Assembly (NCBI GenBank): GCA_022823945.1
Contig: JAJEBK010000036.1
Span: 1-64,000, forward strand
Length of the DNA: 64,000 nucleotides
Source: Anaerolineae bacterium
Lineage (GTDB): Bacteria > Chloroflexota > Anaerolineae > Aggregatilineales > Phototrophicaceae
Direction of reading: 5' to 3'
Part shown: positions 1 through 7,949 of the stretch, piece by piece
Layout: each line of letters opens with the position of its first letter
Numbering within the stretch: position 1 is the first letter of the stretch
Notes under the pieces: generated by a model
What the model was told of the DNA's origin: nothing
The model's input: the letters and a program-made list of their open reading frames with translations, nothing else
Databases searched by the model: none
Translations under genes and position numbers: made by a program

Positions 1-136
1 TTATCGAGGTAGTCTACAATCAGCTACGACCGCATAGCGCTCTAGGCTACAAGACGCCGGCAGAAACCGAGGCGCAGTGGCAGCAGCAAAACTCCCTCAA
101 AGTTTCTGAGATTTTGTGTCCAATAAAATAGGACCA
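1..136 (+). mobile_element. Right end of an IS3-family insertion sequence
   Basis: The window opens inside an IS3-family element. It holds the last codons of the transposase and a terminal sequence ending in CA at 136. The reverse complement begins TGGTCCTATTTTATTGGAC, the TG...CA form expected of IS3-family ends. A near-identical inverted copy of the last 44 bp lies at 6468-6511. The left part of the element is outside the window. Confidence 0.75.
3..131 (+). CDS. IS3-family transposase (OrfB), C-terminal fragment
   Basis: The reading frame starting at base 3 gives 42 residues ending at TAG 129-131. It contains the block YNQLRPHSALGYKTPAE, the classic end of the DDE integrase core in IS3-family OrfB, which catalyses transposition. 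The start is off the left edge, so length and integrity cannot be judged. The stop codon lies only 5 bp inside the element end, as is usual in this family. Confidence 0.85.
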   Translation: MEVVYNQLRPHSALGYKTPAETEAQWQQQNSLKVSEILCPIK

Positions 137-154
137 TTACACTCGGTCCTTGAC

Positions 155-240
155 TCCCCTCTCCAACCTGTTGGGGAGGGGCTGGGGGGAGGGGTATCGG
201 CTACCCTTTCCGTCCTGACGGGCTCGGGGGTGGGGTAGAT
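155..240. repeat. Interspersed C/G-rich repeat, copy 1
   Basis: A stretch of alternating C-rich and G-rich blocks forms a hairpin at about 156-182 (arms CCCCTCTCCAA and TTGGGGAGGGG). It is followed by the motif GGCTACCCTTTCCGTCCTGACGG in variant form. The same words recur near 15131-15206 and 35692-35733. It lies between the IS3 end and the first sulfatase. Confidence 0.6.
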
Positions 241-320
241 TTGCAAGGAAATCCCATTTCTTTGTCGGAGCTACTTCTGCGGTTACACTCATTTCGCCGA
301 AGCCAACGAGGACTCTGCCC

Positions 321-1790
321 ATGCCCACCCGTCCCAACATCCTGTGGTATTGCAGCGACCAGCAGCGTTTTGACACCATCGGCGCGCTGGGCAACCCGCA
401 CATTCACACGCCCAACCTGGACCGCTTCGTCGGCGAATCGGCTGCTTTCACCCACGCCTATTGCCAGTCGCCCATCTGCACGCCCAGCCGCGCCAGCTTT
501 TTGACCGGCATGTACCCCAGCGCCGTCGGCGTCAATGCCAATGGCTACCTGCGCTTCCCCGCCCATTATGCCGAACGCCTGTTGCCACGCCGCCTGCGCG
601 ATAACGGCTATGACTGCGGGCTCATCGGCAAACTGCATCTCGCGTCCGCAATGAATCGGCGCGAAGAGCGAGTCGATGACGGCTACGGCTATTTCCAATA
701 CTGCCACGACCACAAATTTGGCGAGCCCGGCAACGACTATGTGGAGTGGCTGAGCGCGCAGGGCATCGACCCGGGCAGCATCCTGCAGCGACGCGAATTC
801 ACATCAGCCGCCACCTATCGCCGCGCCGGAACGCAACCTGGTTTCGGTGGTTTGAGTGTGCCCACGCCCGAAAACGACAATGTGCCGCCGCATCTGCATC
901 AGACGCACTGGTGCACAGAAAAAGCCATCGAGTTCATCCAGCGCCAGCGCAATCCCGAAACGCCCTGGCTGCTCAGCATCAACCCCTTTGACCCGCATTC
1001 GCCATTTGACGCGCCTTGGGATTACTGGCGACGCTATGATCCCGATTCGCTGCCCGGCGCGTACTTCCAGGATGGCGACCTGCAATGCCAACGCAAGCTG
1101 GAAGAGGCCCGCATCGACTTCCAGACCCGCGCGCAGCATCCCGACAACCTGCGCCATCAGGAAGTCCAGGCGTCCTATTACGCCATGATCGAGTTTGTCG
1201 ACCACGAATTCGGGCGCTTGCTGGACTGGCTGGACGCGGCGGGACTGCGCGAAAACACTATCGTCATCTATATGAGCGACCATGGCGAGGCGCTTGGCGA
1301 CCACGGCCTGCTGCTCAAGGGCTGCCGCTTTTACGAAGGATTGACGCGTGTGCCGCTGATGATCTCCTGGCCAGGGCACATCGAGCCACAGCGGTCGGAC
1401 GCCCTGGTCGAGCTGCTGGATATCGCGCCGACCCTGTACGAGCTGCTGGGCATGGATGTGCCGGCCTGGACGCAGGGGCGCTCGCTGGCGGAGGGACTGC
1501 GCAGTGGTCTGGGGCATCACCGCGACTTCGCCCGCTGCGAGTACTTTGGCGCGATCTACTATCCCGACCAAACGCACGCGACCATGTACCGCGATCGCCG
1601 CTGGAAACTGATCGTTTATCATCAGAAGCAAATCTGCGAGCTATACGACCTGGAAGCCGATCCCTGGGAGCACCACGATCTCTCCGCCGACTCCGCCTAT
1701 GCCGAAGTCAAGTGGGATCTTTTGCAGCGCAGTTTCGACGCCGCCATCTACGCCCATCCTGCGCAGACCGATCGCTATGGACCGTTCTAA
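321..1790 (+). CDS. Type I sulfatase
   Basis: The 489-residue protein belongs to the alkaline phosphatase-like sulfatase family, which hydrolyses sulfate esters of carbohydrates or other organics. It shows the activation motif C-T-P-S-R with Cys53, the residue converted to formylglycine in type I sulfatases, followed by LTG. The N-terminal metal site is partly unusual: NILWYCSDQQRFD replaces the common NILFIxxDDxR. Later MSDHGEALGDHGLLLKG supplies further metal and catalytic residues. No signal peptide is evident, so a cytoplasmic location is likely unless export is unconventional. No formylglycine-generating enzyme is in the window. The ATG at 321 is preceded only by a weak GAGG-like site. 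Substrate cannot be inferred. Confidence 0.85.
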   Translation: MPTRPNILWYCSDQQRFDTIGALGNPHIHTPNLDRFVGESAAFTHAYCQSPICTPSRASFLTGMYPSAVGVNANGYLRFPAHYAERLLPRRLRDNGYDCGLIGKLHLASAMNRREERVDDGYGYFQYCHDHKFGEPGNDYVEWLSAQGIDPGSILQRREFTSAATYRRAGTQPGFGGLSVPTPENDNVPPHLHQTHWCTEKAIEFIQRQRNPETPWLLSINPFDPHSPFDAPWDYWRRYDPDSLPGAYFQDGDLQCQRKLEEARIDFQTRAQHPDNLRHQEVQASYYAMIEFVDHEFGRLLDWLDAAGLRENTIVIYMSDHGEALGDHGLLLKGCRFYEGLTRVPLMISWPGHIEPQRSDALVELLDIAPTLYELLGMDVPAWTQGRSLAEGLRSGLGHHRDFARCEYFGAIYYPDQTHATMYRDRRWKLIVYHQKQICELYDLEADPWEHHDLSADSAYAEVKWDLLQRSFDAAIYAHPAQTDRYGPF

Positions 1791-1820
1791 CGAAGAAATG
1801 GGTGTCGTGAAGAACTCGAT

Positions 1821-1844
1821 CACAAAGCCACGAAGGCGCAAAGC
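1821..1844. repeat. Short ACAAAGCCACGAAGG-type tract
   Basis: The tract CACAAAGCCACGAAGGCGCA resembles low-complexity intergenic words also seen near 15207-15305, 34020-34080, 40430-40495 and 62033-62061. Its function is unknown. Confidence 0.35.
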
Positions 1845-1973
1845 ATGATGTAGGAGGTTTTCGCGTTTTTTGCAGTGCAAGATACCCCCGCGCCTGCCAC
1901 CGCATATTGGGAGCGCGGTTGGCATCGTGTACACTTTGCGCAGATTGTCAGCCACAGCCACGAGGAACAATTC

Positions 1974-3353
1974 ATGAGTACGCCCTATGCCTTTGCCCGC
2001 GCCAACCGAGCCCGTTTTTTGGAAGAATATCAGCAGTTGCTGCGCATCCGCACGATCAGCACGCAGCCGCAGCATGCCCAGGATGTGGCAGAGGCTGCCG
2101 AGTGGCTGCGCGAAATGATGTTGCGCATCGGCATGACCAGCGCCGAAGTCATCCTTATGCCACAGGGGCGTTGTCCGCTGGTGTTGGGCGAATGGGATGG
2201 CGCTGGCGCAGACGCCCCGACGGTGCTGATCTACAGCCACTATGATGTACAGCCGGCCGAAGTAGCCGATGGCTGGCACACCGAGCCTTTCGAGCCAACC
2301 ATCATCGACGAGCGACTGTATTGCCGCGGCGCAGTCGATAGCAAGCTGCATGTCATGGCGAATATGAAAGCGGTCGAATCGTGGCTGGCGGCGGATGACA
2401 AGCCGGCCGTCAACCTCAAGGTCGTGCTGGAAGGCGAAGAAGAGTCGGGTTCCGAAAATATCAACGCGTTCATCGCGGCGCATCCAGAGCGGCTGGCAGC
2501 CGATATCGCGGTCGTCAGCGATGGCGCGATCCTGGCGCCCGAGCAGCCCAGCCTGACTTATGGGTTGCGCGGCGCATTGGCGCTGGAGCTGGAGGTGCAT
2601 GCGCCGGTCAGCGACCTGCACAGCGGGCATTGGGGCGGCAGCGTGCACAACCCGCTGCAGGCGCTTTGCGAGATTTTGGCGCAGTTGCACGATGACGATG
2701 GCGCGGTGAGTGTGCCCGGCTTTTATGACGATGTCGCGCCGCTGACCCCGCAAGACCGTCAATTGCTGCGGCAAGTCGAGCCTTTCCTGCAAGCCGAATG
2801 GGATGATGTGGTGGCAGCGCCGGCGAAGTGGGGAGAGCCACAATACATCTTGCCCGAGCGCCTGGGCGCGCGCCCGACCCTGGAGATCAACGGCATGATC
2901 GGCGGTTATACGGGACCGGGCATGAAAACAGTCCTGCCAGCCAAAGCCTCGGCGAAGATCACCTGTCGGCTGGTGCCCCATCAAGATCCGGCGCGTGTCA
3001 TGCGCTGCGTGGTCGAGCATATCGAGAATATCGCTCCGCCGACGGTGCGCATTCAGGTCATGCCCGGCGATTTTGGCGCGCGAGCCGTGCTGCTGGATGT
3101 CGATGGCACCGCCATGCGTGCCGCTTCGCAAGCCTATACGCAAGCCTGGGGCACCCAGCCAGTCTACGAACGATCGGGCGGCAGCGTGCCAATCTGTTTC
3201 GGTTGTATGGAAGTCGCGGATGAGGTCGTCATCATGAGCTATGGGCTAAAAAGCGGCCGCGCGCATGGACCAAACGAGAATATCTACTTGCAGAACTTCT
3301 ACAATGGCATCGAGGCGATGATCAAGTTCATCGAGGTGGTTGGCGCAAAATAG
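1974..3353 (+). CDS. M20-family metallo-dipeptidase
   Basis: The 459-residue protein matches M20 peptidases of the carnosinase/CNDP-like dipeptidase type, cytoplasmic enzymes with two zinc ions that cleave dipeptides. The first metal-binding block is SHYDVQP with His89. RGAVDSK supplies the bridging Asp122, EGEEES at 153-158 supplies the general-base glutamate, and HSGHWGG marks the lid domain. The frame is open upstream to 1875, but ATG 1974 has a GAGGA ribosome site and begins where family members begin, so that start is preferred. A fragment of a close paralog survives as a pseudogene at 18545-18631. Confidence 0.85.
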   Translation: MSTPYAFARANRARFLEEYQQLLRIRTISTQPQHAQDVAEAAEWLREMMLRIGMTSAEVILMPQGRCPLVLGEWDGAGADAPTVLIYSHYDVQPAEVADGWHTEPFEPTIIDERLYCRGAVDSKLHVMANMKAVESWLAADDKPAVNLKVVLEGEEESGSENINAFIAAHPERLAADIAVVSDGAILAPEQPSLTYGLRGALALELEVHAPVSDLHSGHWGGSVHNPLQALCEILAQLHDDDGAVSVPGFYDDVAPLTPQDRQLLRQVEPFLQAEWDDVVAAPAKWGEPQYILPERLGARPTLEINGMIGGYTGPGMKTVLPAKASAKITCRLVPHQDPARVMRCVVEHIENIAPPTVRIQVMPGDFGARAVLLDVDGTAMRAASQAYTQAWGTQPVYERSGGSVPICFGCMEVADEVVIMSYGLKSGRAHGPNENIYLQNFYNGIEAMIKFIEVVGAK

Positions 3354-3463
3354 GTTTTCCCGACAAACAGGCGCAAAGCTTCGACATCGGGTACGAAGAC
3401 CAGCAATTTACCAATCGTTTGCACTCTAATTAAACTTCGCTGACAAATCTCCTTTAGCCTCAA

Positions 3464-3499
3464 GGTCAGTTGAGGGCGGAATAGGCCGCCCTGCTGACC
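3464..3499 (+). promoter_or_regulatory. Strong hairpin in the leader of the 3522 gene
   Basis: GGTCAG and CTGACC form an outer stem, and AGGGCGG and CCGCCCT form an inner stem around the loop AATAGG. It ends 22 bp before the start codon, just ahead of the AAGGAG ribosome site. It could be a terminator or attenuator (although few T residues follow) or a leader structure that protects the mRNA. Confidence 0.5.
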
Positions 3500-3521
3500 A
3501 AATCAAAAGGAGAAACTGCAC

Positions 3522-4289
3522 ATGAAACGCAAAAGCATCCTCATCGTACTTGCTCTGGTGTCGCTGTTGGCTGGCGGCGTCTTCGCCCACGACGACGATT
3601 CGTCCTACATGCGCCATATGGTGATGCGCTGGGGGCAGCATGGCGTGATGTTCGACCTGACCAGTTCCATCGTGTTGGAAGCCACCGGGCTCGATGCGCC
3701 ACAACTGCGCGAATCCCTGCTGGATGGCGCTACACTCGCCGAGTTGATCACCGCCAATGGCAGCGACCCCGCACAAACCAGCGCCGAGCTGGCAACCCAG
3801 ATATCCGAGCAGATTCAGGCTGAATCCCAAAGCAGAATCGCTGGCTTGGCAGACTGGATCAGCGAAGCGTTGCAGCACAGCCATGTAGACAAGCGGCGTT
3901 GGCGCTGGTCTCGTCCTGTCCCGCGCTTGCCTTTTGGCGGGGAAATGAACGGCATTGTCCTGGAAGCTGCGGGCATGGACGCGGGTGAACTGCGCAGCGC
4001 CTTGATGGACGGCTCCAGCATTGCCCAGCTGATTGAAGCCAACGAAGGCGATGTCGCGCAGGTTGTCGACGCGCTGACGACACAAGCCACGGACGAAATC
4101 AACGCAGCGACTTCGGCGCGACTCGAACGCGTTGAGGGCGTCGTCAGCAAAGCGATGGAACGAGATTTCTCCGGCGTCTTCGAGCGGATGAGCAAGTTCC
4201 GTCGCGGAGGGCGCGGTTTCTTCGGCTTTTGGAACAGCTTCGGCATGCACAGCGACGCAGGCGAAGCGGCGGAAGTCGAAGGCGCCTAG
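3522..4289 (+). CDS. Secreted protein with two internal repeats
   Basis: The 255-residue product starts with a clear signal peptide (MKRKSILIVLALVSLLAGG then VFA, cleavage probably before HDDD). The mature part holds two related units of about 75 residues, each beginning IVLEATGLDAPQLRESLLDG or IVLEAAGMDAGELRSALMDG. These resemble the hydrophobic-hydroxyl pattern LGLSxEELRxALxxGKSLAEI seen in many bacterial helical repeat proteins. An Arg-rich linker separates them, and the C-terminus is Gly/Arg/Phe rich then acidic. AAGGAG lies at a good distance from the ATG, and an intrinsic terminator follows at 4330-4362, so it is probably monocistronic. No function can be assigned; a helical extracytoplasmic role is inferred. 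Confidence 0.75.
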   Translation: MKRKSILIVLALVSLLAGGVFAHDDDSSYMRHMVMRWGQHGVMFDLTSSIVLEATGLDAPQLRESLLDGATLAELITANGSDPAQTSAELATQISEQIQAESQSRIAGLADWISEALQHSHVDKRRWRWSRPVPRLPFGGEMNGIVLEAAGMDAGELRSALMDGSSIAQLIEANEGDVAQVVDALTTQATDEINAATSARLERVEGVVSKAMERDFSGVFERMSKFRRGGRGFFGFWNSFGMHSDAGEAAEVEGA

Positions 4290-4329
4290 GCGAGCGGGCA
4301 ACTCCCCCCAATTTGTCTGCAAGCCACCG

Positions 4330-4362
4330 GAAGCGCAGGGATGTTCCTTGCGCTTCTTTTTT
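4330..4362 (+). terminator. Intrinsic terminator
   Basis: Arms GAAGCGCAGGGA and TCCTTGCGCTTC enclose a 3-base loop and are followed by six T residues. This ends the 3522-4289 transcript. The last T residues stop a few bases before the end of the convergent cupin gene. Confidence 0.85.
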
Positions 4363-4367
4363 GCGCC

Positions 4368-4757
4368 TCATGCTTGCCAGCGGCCGACATCCAGCAGCAC
4401 GACTTCATCTTCGCCGGGCCAAGGCGGACTGGTGGTGATCAAGAATTCCAGCGGCGCATCGCCCAGCGCGCGGAACTGGAATTTTGTACCCAGCGGGATC
4501 GTCAGACTCATGCCCGGCGCAACAGCCAGTGTTTCTTCGCGATTGGCCTGCTTGCGCCATACTTCGCCTGCGCCCGCCAAAAAAACCCATACTTCTTCGA
4601 CTGTGCGATGCTGCACGGGGATGGAAACCGCGCCAGCCGGCAGCCGGCAGTGCACGACGCTCGCTTTGCCCAGGCTGTGCAGCAGGCGTATCTCCGACCC
4701 GTCCGGCGCGAGCACATCGTATGCTTCGGGCAATGTCCTGGTTTCAAATGGCGTCAT
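4368..4757 (-). CDS. Small cupin-domain protein
   Basis: The 129-residue protein is a single-domain cupin. The conserved barrel is visible as IPVQHRTVEEVWVFLAGAGE (metal-ligand pattern with one His and Glu residues), then the second cupin block around PGMSLTIPLGTKFQFRALGD. Such proteins bind a metal and may be isomerases, dioxygenases or sugar-binding regulators; nothing here fixes the substrate. The ATG has AAAGGAG in front. It is transcribed away from moeA, and the roughly 90-bp interval presumably holds divergent promoters. Confidence 0.75.
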   Translation of the reverse strand: MTPFETRTLPEAYDVLAPDGSEIRLLHSLGKASVVHCRLPAGAVSIPVQHRTVEEVWVFLAGAGEVWRKQANREETLAVAPGMSLTIPLGTKFQFRALGDAPLEFLITTSPPWPGEDEVVLLDVGRWQA

Positions 4758-4849
4758 GCGCGCTCTCCTTTCGCTTTTACAGCGCCCTTTGCGTCTCGGC
4801 TGGCTTTGTGATTGAATCTACACAAGTTGATGCAGCAAAGGCGAATCGC

Positions 4850-6085
4850 TTGGCATCTCCGCAATTCTTCCAGGTTATCCCGATGGCTGCGGCTCGGCAG
4901 TTGCTGGATGCCCACTGGCAGCCCCAGCCCACAAGCGAAATCATCGCCACCGCCGACAGCCTGGGGCGTGTTTTGGCTGTTGATACACATTCGCCCGAGC
5001 AGGTGCCGGCTTTCCGCAAAAGCACAGTCGATGGCTATGCTCTGCGGGCGCGCGATACTTTTGGCGCAAGCCAGAGCCTGCCCGCTTTCCTGCAAGTGCG
5101 TGGCGAGCTGCTCATGGGCGAGGCGGCGGACGAAGCGGTTGAGGTGGGCGATGCTTGGCAGATTCACACGGGCGGCATGCTGCCGGCGGACGCGGATGCC
5201 GTTGTCATGCTGGAGCACACGCAGCGCGGAGTCGGCTCTGAGATTGAAGTGCTGCGGGCGGTTGCGCCGGGCGAAAATGTCATCCAGGCTGGCGAAGATG
5301 TGGCGGCGGCTGCGCTGGTTCTGCCGCGTGGTCATCAATTGCGCCCAGCCGATATCGGCGGTTTGCTGGCGGTGGGTGTCTGCCAGGTAGAGGCGCTGCG
5401 CAGACCCCGCGTTGGCATCCTCAGCTGCGGCGATGAGTTGGTTGCGCCAGACGCAGCGCTGGATCTCGGGCAGGTGCGCGACATAAACGCCTGGATGCTG
5501 GGCGCTTTGGCAGCCAGGCATGGCGCGCTGCCCATCCAGCTGGGCATTGTCACCGACCAACATGAGGAATACCAGCGGATGGCGCGAGCCGGACACGCCC
5601 GCTGCGACATGTTGCTCTTGAGCGCGGGCAGCTCGGTTTCGGCGCGGGATTATACGCGCGCGGTGATCGACAGTCTGGGCGCGCCGGGCGTGCTGCAGCA
5701 TGGCTTGGCGACCAAGCCGGGCAAACCGACCATCATCGCGGTCTGCGCGGGTGTGCCGGTGCTGGGCTTGCCGGGCAATCCGGTCTCGTCGCTGTTGGTG
5801 GCGCGGCAACTGCTGCCCCATCTGATCGCTACCTGGCTGGGGCAAACGCCAAAAGAACCGCGGCGCAGGCGGGCGCGGCTGACTCGGCGCGTGGCTTCTG
5901 TCAGCGGACGCGAAGACTGGCTGCCGATGCGCTTGCAGGCGAACGACGAGGGCTGGCTGGCAGAGCCGATATTTGGCAAGTCCAATCTGATTTTCACGCT
6001 CGTACAGGCGGATGGTCTGCTGCGCGTGCCGCTGAACGCCGGCGGATTCGATGCCGGCAGCGCAATTGAGGTGGAGATTCTGTAA
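4850..6085 (+). CDS. moeA: Molybdopterin molybdotransferase MoeA
   Basis: The product has the MoeA layout: an N-terminal linker-type domain with FRKSTVDGYALRARD (family form FDNSAMDGYAVR), then the MoCF domain with KPGKPT and GLPGNPVSSLL. MoeA inserts molybdate into adenylylated molybdopterin. The usual SGGVSVGEYD block reads SAGSSVSARDY, a variant seen in MoeA-like proteins linked to molybdenum hydroxylases. The start is uncertain. TTG 4850 has AAAGGCG upstream and gives the family-like opening of residues before AARQLL; ATG 4883 and GTG 4808 are alternatives. It pairs functionally with the XdhC-MocA operon at 15.3-17.9 kb. Confidence 0.85.
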   Translation: MASPQFFQVIPMAAARQLLDAHWQPQPTSEIIATADSLGRVLAVDTHSPEQVPAFRKSTVDGYALRARDTFGASQSLPAFLQVRGELLMGEAADEAVEVGDAWQIHTGGMLPADADAVVMLEHTQRGVGSEIEVLRAVAPGENVIQAGEDVAAAALVLPRGHQLRPADIGGLLAVGVCQVEALRRPRVGILSCGDELVAPDAALDLGQVRDINAWMLGALAARHGALPIQLGIVTDQHEEYQRMARAGHARCDMLLLSAGSSVSARDYTRAVIDSLGAPGVLQHGLATKPGKPTIIAVCAGVPVLGLPGNPVSSLLVARQLLPHLIATWLGQTPKEPRRRRARLTRRVASVSGREDWLPMRLQANDEGWLAEPIFGKSNLIFTLVQADGLLRVPLNAGGFDAGSAIEVEIL

Positions 6086-6465
6086 GGCTTGTCCGCTATT
6101 GAGGTTCGAGCGTCTCTTTTATAGCGCGACGCCCGTATGATAAGGGGATGTTGTACGGGCGACCCCTACATCCCGGGAAAGGCGCAGAGCCAAGCGATGG
6201 CTGAATACCTGGCCGACAGCCAGGCGATCTCGCACGGCATCTTCGATCATCGGTAGGGTTTGTCACCGAGCAAGATGTAAACAGCGGTGAGTAGCAGCAC
6301 GATGAGCACGACCATCATTCCAAAGGCAAAAGGCAATGCCAATTCTTCAGGCATAAACTGCGCAAGCCACCTTTCGATTGCCCAGACGATGTCGAGGCGG
6401 GGATCGGAGAACATCAGATTCCTCTCATGAATAATTAAATCAGTGTAGCACGGTTTCTCAGTTGT
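6084..6465. repeat. Duplicated block, copy A (partner at 18145-18520)
   Basis: About 380 bp run from AAGGCTTGTCCGCTATT to TAGCACGGTTTCTCAG and match 18145-18520 in the same orientation, with scattered substitutions and short indels. Each copy carries a 55-56 codon membrane-protein gene on the minus strand, with its ribosome site. Copy A abuts the moeA stop codon on the left and the solo IS3 end on the right. Confidence 0.85.
6247..6414 (-). CDS. Small single-span membrane protein, copy A
   Basis: The 55-residue product starts MFSDPRLDIVWAIERW, has an amphipathic PEELALPF stretch, then a hydrophobic span MMVVLIVLLLTAVYILLG and ends DKPYR. GAGAGG precedes the ATG. The paralog at 18299-18469 keeps nearly all residues from VWAIERW onward. 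Differences include synonymous changes (ATC/ATT, ATC/ATA, TTG/CTG) and conservative swaps (K/R, V/L), a pattern suggesting translated sequence. Function unknown; it resembles the short membrane subunits or regulators found across bacteria. Confidence 0.65.
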   Translation of the reverse strand: MFSDPRLDIVWAIERWLAQFMPEELALPFAFGMMVVLIVLLLTAVYILLGDKPYR

Positions 6466-6467
6466 AG

Positions 6468-6511
6468 TGGTCCTATTTTATTGGACACATAATCTCAGAA
6501 ACTTTGAGGGA
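6468..6511 (-). mobile_element. Solo IS3-family end, inverted relative to 93-136
   Basis: Forty-four bp beginning TGGTCCTATTTTATTGGACA are the reverse complement of the end at 93-136, with one visible mismatch (T/A near 6490). Similarity stops sharply at 6512. Read on the minus strand it still encodes the transposase tail SLKVSEIMCPIK and a stop. It is either a relic of a second element or a left terminal repeat left behind. Confidence 0.8.
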
Positions 6512-6564
6512 TTTGGGTGGGGGCATATCCACGATTCTCGCCATTCCCACTTATCGCGCTCATT

Positions 6565-6592
6565 TTGTCGGTTGGGGTGCCTGCTGTACAAT
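6565..6592 (+). promoter_or_regulatory. Promoter of the aminotransferase-ABC operon
   Basis: TTGTCG, a 16-base spacer and TACAAT fit a sigma-70-type promoter. The predicted start of transcription is near 6599, giving a leader of about 35 bases. It lies 54 bp from the solo IS3 end. Confidence 0.6.
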
Positions 6593-6632
6593 AGGTGTTC
6601 AGGCTCAGAGGCAGTCTATCTGGAGTGAAAGC

Positions 6633-7922
6633 ATGACAAGCACGGCAGCGATCATGGAGCGGTATCGGCGGGTGATGTTCGCGGCGGCAGCGCCTTATCA
6701 CGGCGATAAACCGCTGGTGGCAGAGCGAGCCAAAGACCAGTACATCTGGGATATTGACGGCGTCCGCTACCTCGACTTTTTTGGCGGCATCCTGACTGTG
6801 TCGGTCGGGCATTGCAACGACGAAATCACCGAGCGCACACTGGCGCAGCTGCAAAAGCTGCAGCACACCTCGGTCATTTATGTCAATGAGACGATGGTCG
6901 CGCTGGCGGAAAAGGTCGCTGAATTGACGCCGGGGCGTTTGCAGAAATGCTTCTTCACCAACAGCGGCACCGAAGCCAACGAGACGGCGGTGCTGGCGGC
7001 GCGCATGTACACCGGCAGCCCGGTCATCATCGCCTTGCGCCACGCCTATTCCGGGCGTTCGCTGCTGGGGATGAGCCTTTCCGGGCAGGGACCCTGGCGC
7101 TTGGGCGGAGTCGTCGATCCCTACATCAGGCATGTGCGCAACCCCTATACCTTCCGCGCGCCGGCTGGGCTGACGACAGAGCAGGTGGTCGATCTGTGCG
7201 TGAACGACCTGGAAGAGACGATCGCCACCATCACGCAGGGGCGCATCGCCGCCTTCATTGCGGAGCCGATACAAGGCGCGGGTGGTTTTATCGTACCGCC
7301 CGCGGAGTACTTCCGGCGCGTGCTGCCCATCATCAAAGAAGCTGGCGGCTTGTTCATCTCCGATGAAGTACAGACGGGCTGGGGACGCACTGGCGACAAG
7401 TGGTTCGGCATTGAGCAATTTGGCATCGAGCCCGACATCATGACCTTCGCCAAGGGCATGGGCAACGGCAGTCCCATCGGCTGCACCATCGCAACGCCCG
7501 AAGTGGCTGATGCCGTGGGCGGACTGACATTCTCGACATTTGGTGGCAACCCCGTCACCATGGCGACAACATTGGCTACCATCGAATACATGCAGGCGCA
7601 CGACACGCCGACCAATTGCGCCGTGCAGGGCGCGCGAATCGCCGAGCGACTGGCAGAATTCGCCGCCGAGTTCCCCATCATCGGCGAGGCACGCGGCATG
7701 GGCTTGATGCAGGCGCTGGAATTCGTGCAGCCCGCCGACAATGCGCCCGATGCCGCCCGCACAGTCGCTTTTGTCGATGCCTGCAAAGAAAAAGGCTTGC
7801 TGCTGGGCAAGGGCGGCTTGTATGGCAATGTCGTGCGCATCGCCCCACACCTGAATGTCAGCCGCGCAGATGTCGATACCGCCCTGGACATCATGGCAGA
7901 CGCCTTGGTCGAGGTGTCCTGA
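6633..7922 (+). CDS. Class III pyridoxal-phosphate aminotransferase (AGXT2/omega-amino acid type)
   Basis: The 429-residue cytoplasmic enzyme is a class III (omega) transaminase. It shows NSGTEANE in the cofactor phosphate region, AFIAEPIQGAGG, then ISDEVQTGWGRTG, with Lys274 in TFAKGMGNG as the Schiff-base lysine. The block around GIEPDIMTFAKGMGNGSPIG is closest to alanine-glyoxylate aminotransferase 2 and beta-alanine or 4-aminobutyrate transaminases. An in-frame extension upstream of 6633 exists, but the ATG at 6633 has GGAGTG and is where homologs begin. Only 27 bp separate it from a SsuABC-like transporter, so its substrate may be what that transporter imports. Exact substrate is not determinable from sequence. 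Confidence 0.85.
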   Translation: MTSTAAIMERYRRVMFAAAAPYHGDKPLVAERAKDQYIWDIDGVRYLDFFGGILTVSVGHCNDEITERTLAQLQKLQHTSVIYVNETMVALAEKVAELTPGRLQKCFFTNSGTEANETAVLAARMYTGSPVIIALRHAYSGRSLLGMSLSGQGPWRLGGVVDPYIRHVRNPYTFRAPAGLTTEQVVDLCVNDLEETIATITQGRIAAFIAEPIQGAGGFIVPPAEYFRRVLPIIKEAGGLFISDEVQTGWGRTGDKWFGIEQFGIEPDIMTFAKGMGNGSPIGCTIATPEVADAVGGLTFSTFGGNPVTMATTLATIEYMQAHDTPTNCAVQGARIAERLAEFAAEFPIIGEARGMGLMQALEFVQPADNAPDAARTVAFVDACKEKGLLLGKGGLYGNVVRIAPHLNVSRADVDTALDIMADALVEVS

Positions 7923-7949
7923 CTTGCGCCGGGCGACAGCAGCTTCCCC

